Origin: Herpetosiphon llansteffanensis | GTDB taxonomy: Bacteria > Chloroflexota > Chloroflexia > Chloroflexales > Herpetosiphonaceae | Assembly: GCF_003205875.1 (NCBI RefSeq) | Contig: NZ_PUBZ01000081.1 | Span: 124,001-188,000, forward strand | DNA length: 64,000 nt | Direction: 5' to 3' | Shown: positions 58,197 through 64,000 of the stretch, piece after piece | How the letters are laid out: each line of letters begins with the position of its first letter | Numbering within the stretch: position 1 is the first letter of the stretch | Program-made: the position numbers and the translations under genes | The notes under the pieces: generated by a model | What the model saw: the letters and a program-made list of their open reading frames with translations, nothing else | The model's database searches: none | Told to the model about the DNA's origin: nothing

Positions 58197-58421
58197 GGTT
58201 GACCTCAGTGTAAACCGTAATTGATCATAGCTGATCTGCATTGTATGCAAAAAGAGCACCACGAATGTTGCTGGCTAGCGGTTTGTAGCGATCGTTTAAG
58301 TAATGCTCGTTCTCAAGGCAGGCAAGTGGTGGTTTGGATTTTGCACTTAAGCCCGCAGTGCATCCCCTCGATCCTTATGCTATGATAGATGAACGCTGCA
58401 TTGATGATTGAGGATATGTTG

Positions 58422-59384
58422 ATGGATTTGCTCCCCCATTTACCCATCCTGCACACACGGTTTGTCTATCAATTGTTGGTGGATGCACGCCTTCCGCGCT
58501 GGAAAGGTGCGTTACTCCGTGGCGGTTGGGGACGGGCACTCTCCGCCGTATTTTGTTATCCAGACTGCGATCAGCCGGCTCACTGTTCGCATGCCTGTCC
58601 TTACCGCATGCTGTTTACCCCCGAAGCGCCACCTGGCCAGGTTGCTGGAGTCCGTGATGCGCCGCGTCCCTTTCTTGTGCGCCCTCCGTTGACTGATCAC
58701 ACGACTATGTGTCGTGGCGATCAACTGGTGTTTGAGGTGGTCTTGATCGGATCTGCGGTGCACTATGCCCATGTCATGATGGCCGCCTTTGCTCATTTAG
58801 GTCGCTTGGGATTAGGCGTGGATCGTAGCCCCGCGACGTTAATCCAAGGTTTCAGCTTTTCTGATCACACGCAGCAATTCATCCCATGCTTTCACGATGG
58901 ACAATGGCTGCCGTTGACACCGCCCATCCAACCCCAATTTTTTTACGATGCCGTGCGTGATGCAGGCGATCGCTGGCAACTTCAGTTTGTCACGCCAACT
59001 CGTATTAAGCATGCAGGAACGATGTGTCGCCAATTTGACTTGCCGCTGCTGGTTAGCGCCGCTATTCGGCGATTGCAGCACCTCAATACCCTCTATGGAA
59101 CAACCCCATGGCAGCCCCCAGTCGATTCGCTGCTGGCGGATGCGCGCGCTGCTCACGTTGCGAGAGATCGCATGCGCTGGGTGGATTGGGGACGAACATC
59201 CGAGGCAACTGGCCAAACTATGCACTTAGGCGGGATGCTCGGGACGCTTGATGTCTATGGTATGACACCCGCCTTGGCAACCCTGCTCATGATGGCATCA
59301 ACCGTCCATCTTGGGAAAGCCGCTGTCTTTGGGAATGGCTGGTTTCGTGTGCAACCCACCATGGCTCCGCCTCAGGCGCTATGA
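58422..59384 (+). CDS. Orphan Cas6-like CRISPR pre-crRNA endoribonuclease
   Basis: A 320-residue RAMP-type protein of the Cas6 family (PF10040). It carries the family's N-terminal RWKGALLRGGWGRALSAVFC, the Cys pattern C45/C49/C55/C59 ending in CPYRMLFTPE, and PRPFLVRPP. The second ferredoxin-like half (FDLPLLVSAAIRRLQHLNTL) ends in a Gly-rich LGKAAVFGNGWFRV. Cas6 cuts CRISPR repeat RNA. No CRISPR array and no other cas gene lies in the window. Start at 58422 by GAGGA 8 nt upstream. The DNA is GC-richer than its neighbours, and an extended -10 (TGCTATGAT, 58378-58386) precedes it. Confidence 0.85.
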   Translation: MDLLPHLPILHTRFVYQLLVDARLPRWKGALLRGGWGRALSAVFCYPDCDQPAHCSHACPYRMLFTPEAPPGQVAGVRDAPRPFLVRPPLTDHTTMCRGDQLVFEVVLIGSAVHYAHVMMAAFAHLGRLGLGVDRSPATLIQGFSFSDHTQQFIPCFHDGQWLPLTPPIQPQFFYDAVRDAGDRWQLQFVTPTRIKHAGTMCRQFDLPLLVSAAIRRLQHLNTLYGTTPWQPPVDSLLADARAAHVARDRMRWVDWGRTSEATGQTMHLGGMLGTLDVYGMTPALATLLMMASTVHLGKAAVFGNGWFRVQPTMAPPQAL

Positions 59385-59406
59385 TGTGACGATCTCTCAT
59401 AAACGT

Positions 59407-59439
59407 CGCAGACCACGAAATTAAGCTTCGTGGTCTGCG
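59407..59439. terminator. Perfect 13-bp hairpin between cas6-like and VWA genes
   Basis: CGCAGACCACGAA (59407-59419) pairs exactly with TTCGTGGTCTGCG (59427-59439) around a 7-nt loop. It separates convergent genes. There is no T run on the plus strand, so it is either a factor-dependent terminator or another RNA element. Confidence 0.6.
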
Positions 59440-59448
59440 AGGCGTTGG

Positions 59449-60612
59449 TTATTCAAGCAGCAGCCGAATGGCCTCGCCAAAGGGAAATGCCTCGCTATCA
59501 AGGCCGCCAGCAACCACTACCCACAAGAAGGGATAATCAGGCGGCATTGCCGGAAAGCTGCCATAGCCATCAGTCAGATAGACCGCTACGACTGGCATAT
59601 GCGGGCGAATTAAGCCCTCGAGGGCTTGAAAGAATGGCCGAAAATCAGTCCCGCCACCGCCGATTGGCTCAGGAATCGGGCTATAGGCGGTGAGTTGAAA
59701 TGGGCCATGGGCTTCTGCATCAACATAAAACAGATCGCAGCTGATATGTGGATAGGAGCGCAAAATCCCTTGCACTTCATCCATAAACAGCTTTAAATGT
59801 CGCTCATCGATGGAGCCGCTGGTATCGACCGCTACAAAAACTTGCAGACTCTCGCCAGCTAAGGCATCGAGGTAGAGGCCGCGACTAATAAACCGCCGAT
59901 CAAAGCCGACGAAATCGGTCGGCGTTTGCACCAAATAGCGCCATAAATAGGTTCGCCAATCAAGGTTCTCAGGATCGGTGCTGCTTAATTCGCGGCGCAT
60001 GCTGCTCGGTAAACTACCTTGGGCAACCATCAGCGCAATCAGATCTGCTTGGTGACGCGCATTGCGCCAGTGCGCTTCCAGCACTGCATTGCGTTTTGTA
60101 CCGCGCGTCTCTTGTTCAAAGCCACCTTGGCCACTGAGACCTGAGCGATCGGCCTCGGTTGCTTCGAGCAAATCGAGTGAGTCGGTCAAGGGGTAGCGGC
60201 TGGGGTCGCGCACTAATAATTCGTAGACTTCTTCGACGCTTAAGGCTTCAAGCTCAGGGTCGCGCTGGGTCAGGGGGTCGCAGCCAATGCCTTCAATTGT
60301 GCTGACAATGCCATTCAGCACAATATCGCAGGCCGTGTTCCAAATCTGTGGATTGCGATTGCCACGGCGGGGAATATGCAGCAACGCCGCATGCAACACC
60401 TGATGCAAAATCAAACGATCTTGGTCTTGCTGGCGCAGGGTGGCGAAATAATCAGGGTTGACATACACCCGCTCGCCATCGGTTGCTGATTGATTAACAT
60501 TGGTTGCAGCCACAACTGGCGCAAACAACACCAGCGTGGCAAAGTAGGCCGAACGGGTGCGTAGCCGCAGCACCGACGCACTAATCATGCTTTCGAATTC
60601 GCTGGCACTCAT
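59449..60612 (-). CDS. VWA-domain putative metallopeptidase-like protein (DUF2201 type)
   Basis: A 387-residue protein. Near the N-terminus LHQVLHAALLHIPRRGNRNP shows a HxxxH...H pattern (70, 74, 79) as in the putative metallopeptidase domain. The C-terminal VWA-like domain has the MIDAS motif VAVDTSGSID (261-270), GGGTDFRP (318-325) and YLTDGYGSFP (345-354). Such proteins partner MoxR-type AAA ATPases as a chaperone or assembly pair. It overlaps the MoxR gene by 4 bp (ATGA). Confidence 0.9.
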   Translation of the reverse strand: MSASEFESMISASVLRLRTRSAYFATLVLFAPVVAATNVNQSATDGERVYVNPDYFATLRQQDQDRLILHQVLHAALLHIPRRGNRNPQIWNTACDIVLNGIVSTIEGIGCDPLTQRDPELEALSVEEVYELLVRDPSRYPLTDSLDLLEATEADRSGLSGQGGFEQETRGTKRNAVLEAHWRNARHQADLIALMVAQGSLPSSMRRELSSTDPENLDWRTYLWRYLVQTPTDFVGFDRRFISRGLYLDALAGESLQVFVAVDTSGSIDERHLKLFMDEVQGILRSYPHISCDLFYVDAEAHGPFQLTAYSPIPEPIGGGGTDFRPFFQALEGLIRPHMPVVAVYLTDGYGSFPAMPPDYPFLWVVVAGGLDSEAFPFGEAIRLLLE

Positions 60613-61607
60613 GCCAGCATCCGTTGATAGGCTTGGAAGAAGGCTTGCAACTGGGCATCGCCTTGAACATAGGCGGCAAAGGCCCCAATTTGGCCCTTGA
60701 GCCGTAACTGCCGCATCAGATCGGCAATAAACACCTGTACCCATTCGGTTGGTGCTTGCGCTGCCATCCAACAAAAAGCTTGATAGGCGCTATCGGCGCT
60801 TGCAGCCCGCAAGGTCAAGCCAATCGTGTTGGCATAACGAGCACCTGGCTCGCTTGGAAAGGCAAGGTTTGCGCCTTCACCACGCAGAATCGCCTCAAAA
60901 TCGGGCAGCGTTTGATAGAGTTCAGTGTAGGAGTAAAACTCAGCTGCTGCATCAATGCCCACCACCGGAGCAAGATCAAGTGCTGCTTGGTAGAGTTGGC
61001 TTGCCATAACCCACGAGCGTGGCGACGGCCAAGCTGGATGTTGAGGATTGAGCTTATGCAACAGGGTTGGGCGAAATGAGAGAAACGCAATCACCTGCTC
61101 AGCCACATTGGCATTCAGCGCATAGGCCTTGAAACTATCAAAATCGGGCGTAACTTCGAGGTGCACAAAGCGATTGGCCAACGGTGCTGGCATATCGAAG
61201 ACCGAAGCCCGATCCTCTTTGCGATTGCCTGCAGCCCAGACAAACCAGCCCTCTGGCAGGGTGTACGAGCCAACCCGGCGATCAAGAATCAGTTGTTGGG
61301 CAACCCCTTGCATAGCTGGCGGAGCCATGTTTAATTCATCAAGAAATAAAATACCTTGGCCCGTTTGGGGCAGAAACTCGGGCGGAAACCAGCGCGCAAT
61401 GCCGTTATCGGGCACTGGCAAGCCCCGCAGATCGGTTGGCGCAAGCTGCGATAAGCGCACATCAATAAACTCGATGCCACTGTGCTGAGCAATTTGGGCC
61501 ACAATGCTCGATTTGCCAATCCCTGGCGGCCCCCAAATCATGGTGCTGAGATAAATCTTTTTTTGCACCAGCGTATCAAGGTAGTGCTGTAATTCTAACG
61601 GATTCAT
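60609..61607 (-). CDS. MoxR-type AAA ATPase
   Basis: A 332-residue AAA+ ATPase. Walker A is GPPGIGKS (26-33), Walker B ILFLDEL (86-92), the sensor-1 region FVWAAGNRKED, and an arginine-finger-like PAPLANRF. It likely remodels a target protein together with the VWA partner. Start at 61607 by AAGGAG 5 nt upstream; this ATG overlaps the stop of the upstream repeat gene by 4 bp. Middle gene of a three-gene unit. Confidence 0.92.
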   Translation of the reverse strand: MNPLELQHYLDTLVQKKIYLSTMIWGPPGIGKSSIVAQIAQHSGIEFIDVRLSQLAPTDLRGLPVPDNGIARWFPPEFLPQTGQGILFLDELNMAPPAMQGVAQQLILDRRVGSYTLPEGWFVWAAGNRKEDRASVFDMPAPLANRFVHLEVTPDFDSFKAYALNANVAEQVIAFLSFRPTLLHKLNPQHPAWPSPRSWVMASQLYQAALDLAPVVGIDAAAEFYSYTELYQTLPDFEAILRGEGANLAFPSEPGARYANTIGLTLRAASADSAYQAFCWMAAQAPTEWVQVFIADLMRQLRLKGQIGAFAAYVQGDAQLQAFFQAYQRMLA

Positions 61608-62989
61608 GCCTGCTCCTTCACTCGTTGCGCAAGCTGCGATTGAGCTGCGCGGCGGACAAAACAATGCGCATCATTGGTCAATGCGCTAACAATTTCTAGC
61701 GGGGATGATGGATTGAGCGCCAAGGCATAGCGCCCATACCAATAGGGGGAGCGCAGGCCTTTGCCCAAATGCTGAGGATCGGTGTAGGGATTGGCCATGG
61801 CAATAAAGTGAAACATGGGATGTGCCGAATAGAGCGCGGCGGTTAATGCCCGATCAAGCAACTGTTGGCGCGCAGTGACCGATGTTTGTGGATTGCGGAC
61901 GACTGCATTGCGCACCTGAATCGATTCATCAGTGGCCAAGCGGGCTAAAATGGCGGGGGTGACATTGGGATGCTGGGCAATCGCCTTGCGCATGCGTAAC
62001 GCCGACCAGCTATAATCGCGAGCCATCGTCGCCAATAGTTCGGCAGAAACATTGGGGTTCAACGCGAGTGCATTACGCACCGGCTGCACATCATCAAGCT
62101 CTAGGCGGGGCAACACCTCAAGCGGCGTATGAATATTGAAGGCAACTCGAGCACGCACGCTTGGATCATCATCATCAGCCAATAATTTGAGGATCTCGGG
62201 GTCGCTCGATTCAGCGGCGAGCTTGCGTTGCTCCCGATCTGCCATAGCAATGCTGGCCAGATCAAAAGGTTGGCTATTGACCGTATAGTTCATGGCCGCA
62301 AACACTTCATCTTCCAAGACCGTGACTGTTTGCAACAAGGCTTGTTGAATATGTTCCTCGTTTGATGCACGAATGCGTTGCTCAAGCCATGTTGGCAGCG
62401 TGCCCAGCGCCAGATGTTCAATCAAGGCTTCTTGACCATCAACTGGTGGTAGGGGGATCTGGGCCAATAGTGCTTCAGCCTGCGCTTGCCAATCAGCGCC
62501 AGCCTCGCCATAAACATTAATATGATAGGCAATGGCTTGGGCGACGTTGGGCGAGGCATAGCCGCGAATCGTATTGAGCAGATTGGCAGGGATTGCTGGG
62601 TGGCGCAGAAATACTAATAAGCGCAGTTCATCCATCTGGCGAAATAAATCGGGATGTTCGAGCAACAGCAACAGCAAAACAGGATTGGCCAGAAACGCTT
62701 CGGGAAAGTCAGCGGCAAAGTGTAAAAGCGTTTTTTGCGGCGTATTGGGGTTGGCAACTAAGGCGGCAACAATCGCCGTGCGTGGATGCGGCTCTAAAAC
62801 AACCGCTAATGGGCCTTGGCGACCAACAAAGCGCAGGAAGTCGGTTCCGGAAGTGGGTCGTTCGAAGTCTGGGTCGGATACCAACTCAAGATAATTAGCA
62901 ATCCGCAACAGCTCCTCGGGCGCGGTTGCAGGATCACCTGCTGCGTGGACCATGGCTTGTTCATCAAGCGATAAGGCATCATTTATCAC
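61604..62989 (-). CDS. LRV/HEAT-like helical-repeat protein
   Basis: A 461-residue protein of tandem helical repeats of the leucine-rich-repeat-variant / HEAT type: LAAESSDPEILKLLADDDDP, SVRARVAFNIHTPLEVLPRL, VRNALALNPNVSAELLATMA, MRKAIAQHPNVTPAILARLA, VRNAVVRNPQTSVTARQQLL. The N-terminal 200 residues hold more diverged repeats. It may be the target-recognition or scaffold part of the MoxR-VWA complex. The start is the GTG at 62989 with GGGAGGG 6 nt upstream; an upstream TTG would overlap that SD. Confidence 0.88.
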   Translation of the reverse strand: MINDALSLDEQAMVHAAGDPATAPEELLRIANYLELVSDPDFERPTSGTDFLRFVGRQGPLAVVLEPHPRTAIVAALVANPNTPQKTLLHFAADFPEAFLANPVLLLLLLEHPDLFRQMDELRLLVFLRHPAIPANLLNTIRGYASPNVAQAIAYHINVYGEAGADWQAQAEALLAQIPLPPVDGQEALIEHLALGTLPTWLEQRIRASNEEHIQQALLQTVTVLEDEVFAAMNYTVNSQPFDLASIAMADREQRKLAAESSDPEILKLLADDDDPSVRARVAFNIHTPLEVLPRLELDDVQPVRNALALNPNVSAELLATMARDYSWSALRMRKAIAQHPNVTPAILARLATDESIQVRNAVVRNPQTSVTARQQLLDRALTAALYSAHPMFHFIAMANPYTDPQHLGKGLRSPYWYGRYALALNPSSPLEIVSALTNDAHCFVRRAAQSQLAQRVKEQA

Positions 62990-63097
62990 AGGAAACCCTC
63001 CCAATAAAGCGCTTGTTTACCCAACCGCTCACATGGATAAACTCGGCTGATTGTACCATTTATCTAGATATCCTAGAATGTGTAATTTTTAAACGTC

Positions 63098-63111
63098 CAA
63101 GTTGCAACTTG
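63098..63111. promoter_or_regulatory. 14-bp perfect palindrome in the LRV / response-regulator divergent region
   Basis: CAAGTTGCAACTTG is its own exact inverse. It overlaps by three bases the TTGACA -35 of the plus-strand promoter, so a bound protein would control the response regulator and perhaps the LRV operon. Confidence 0.6.
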
Positions 63112-63138
63112 ACATTCATGCGATGATAAGCCTACACT
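63109..63138 (+). promoter_or_regulatory. Sigma-70 promoter candidate of the response-regulator gene
   Basis: TTGACA (63109-63114), 18 bp, TACACT (63133-63138). It would give a leader of about 170 nt. Confidence 0.6.
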
Positions 63139-63199
63139 ACCCAATTAATCCACAGCCAGCAGCAATTTGGCTCAAATCCACATACACAGCGGCCCTTGG

Positions 63200-63205
63200 T
63201 ATAAT
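63200..63205 (+). promoter_or_regulatory. Second -10 box (TATAAT) before the response regulator
   Basis: TATAAT sits 112 bp before the ATG at 63318; no -35 at standard spacing. It may be a second promoter. Confidence 0.4.
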
Positions 63206-63317
63206 AGGTGGAGCAAGGTTCGCTATCGGCACGATCCTCAATCTATCTGCTTGGCCCAAACTATCTGAAGCGCAAGACAATAACGCTGGCGTGCGACGAC
63301 GCATGAGAGGCGCAACG

Positions 63318-64000
63318 ATGACCTACAAACTCTTTTTAGTCGAGGACGAGATTATCACCCGCGAAGGAATTCGCGATGCGGTTGACTGGACGGCGGCAGG
63401 CTATCAGTTCTGCGGCGAGGCTCCAGATGGCGAAATTGCGCTCCCGCTCATTCGCGAGCGCCGACCAGACATTGTTATCACCGATATTAAGATGCCGTTT
63501 ATGGATGGCTTGCAGCTCTGTCGAATTCTCAAGGAAACGTTACCAAGCACAAAGATTATGATCCTCAGCGGCCACGATGAATTTCGTTATGCCCAAGAAG
63601 CGCTACAAATTGGGGTCACTGAGTATCTGCTGAAACCCATTGTTGCTCACGATCTGCTAGCGGCGCTGCGTAAAATCGCTGGCCAAATCGATGAAGAGCG
63701 TCAGGCGCTGGCTCACTTGGAGACGCTACAAGCTCAGATGTCCGACCATCAACCACTATTGCGCGAGCGTTGTTTGCTTGATCTAGTTGCTGGTAGTAGC
63801 TCGGCGACCGATTTTATGGAGCAAGCACGCAGCCTTGAGATTGATCTGCTGGCACCTTGGTATCAGGTGCTGGTGCTGCACGTTATGCCACCTCATGCCA
63901 GCACACTCCCGCTATATGCAATTTGTCAGCAGGTTGACGTAATCGTCGCCAGAATCCTCGCTGAGTCGCGGTCGGTTGTGGCCTTCAAGCATGGTTTAGA
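63318..64000 (+). CDS. Response regulator (YesN-like), 3' end outside the window
   Basis: A two-component response regulator, cut by the window end after about 227 residues. The receiver domain has the acidic pair ED (9-10), the phospho-accepting Asp56 in IVITDIKMP, Ser in MILSGHDEF and Lys106 in YLLKP. The following segment (IDEERQALAHLETLQAQMSD, RERCLLDLVAGSSSATDFM) fits the linker of YesN/AraC-type regulators, which end in an AraC helix-turn-helix; that part is not in view. GAGAGG lies 7 nt before the ATG. Confidence 0.88.
   Translation, partial: MTYKLFLVEDEIITREGIRDAVDWTAAGYQFCGEAPDGEIALPLIRERRPDIVITDIKMPFMDGLQLCRILKETLPSTKIMILSGHDEFRYAQEALQIGVTEYLLKPIVAHDLLAALRKIAGQIDEERQALAHLETLQAQMSDHQPLLRERCLLDLVAGSSSATDFMEQARSLEIDLLAPWYQVLVLHVMPPHASTLPLYAICQQVDVIVARILAESRSVVAFKHGL

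Noticed and set aside
58389-58421. Longer start for the Cas6-like protein at 58389
   Set aside because: It lies at the predicted transcript start and has no SD; 58422 has GAGGA at 8 nt.
60615-60774. N-terminal extension of the VWA protein by 54 residues
   Set aside because: It would lie inside the MoxR gene in another frame; the ATGA overlap at 60612 gives the normal coupled start.

Overview
The window looks like a stretch of chromosome from a filamentous gliding Chloroflexota bacterium, most likely the genus Herpetosiphon. This is an inference from content: Thr-Pro-rich linkers in secreted enzymes, C-terminal 'YLPI' motifs, GH6 cellulases, large STAND ATPases with helical repeats, several lipoproteins, and mid-GC coding DNA with strong Shine-Dalgarno (SD) sites and frequent TATAAT boxes. 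No rRNA, tRNA, insertion sequence, phage gene or CRISPR array was recognised.

Layout. 1-5 kb: the 3' part of a tandem GH6 cellulase gene, the msrPQ methionine-sulfoxide repair operon, a lipoprotein and a methyltransferase. 5.5-11.4 kb: a small NTF2-like protein, a 1445-residue STAND-type ATPase with a long helical-repeat tail, and two tandem paralogous one-TM proteins. 11.7-17.7 kb: an unknown protein, a Baeyer-Villiger-type monooxygenase, a DNA photolyase and a secreted reprolysin-like metalloprotease. 17.8-23 kb: a VOC protein divergent from a WYL regulator that is followed by a heterodimeric ABC exporter. 23-33.4 kb: small membrane proteins, lipoproteins, PPOX and GNAT proteins, a VOC protein, a LysR regulator divergent from a protoglobin, an Ntn hydrolase and hypotheticals. 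33.5-37 kb: a TetR/quinone-oxidoreductase divergent pair with a perfect operator, and a KstD-like flavoprotein. 37.3-41.2 kb: a ferric-iron ABC importer (fbpABC-like) behind a consensus promoter with an AT-rich operator candidate. 41.2-43.6 kb: an NB-ARC/TPR regulator. 43.7-46.5 kb: a HAF-repeat exoprotein, a UDP-glucose 4-epimerase and a thioesterase. 46.6-49.7 kb: three tandem paralogous membrane proteins of a family I do not recognise. 49.7-53.4 kb: a small protein and a polysaccharide group (methyltransferase, GT2 glycosyltransferase, polyprenyl glycosylphosphotransferase). 53.5-58.2 kb: an MFS exporter, an Rrf2 regulator, a racemase and two DUF1990-type proteins. 58.4-63 kb: an orphan Cas6-like RNase converging on a LRV/HEAT-repeat, MoxR ATPase and VWA operon. 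63.3 kb to the end: a two-component response regulator cut by the window edge.

The most distinctive items are the translationally coupled LRV-MoxR-VWA operon beside a lone cas6, the triplicated membrane-protein family with internal duplication, the STAND ATPases whose base composition falls from the NTPase to the repeat tail, and the near-identical GH6 C-termini. ORF starts were moved inward where an SD site or promoter favoured a downstream start codon; each entry gives the reason.
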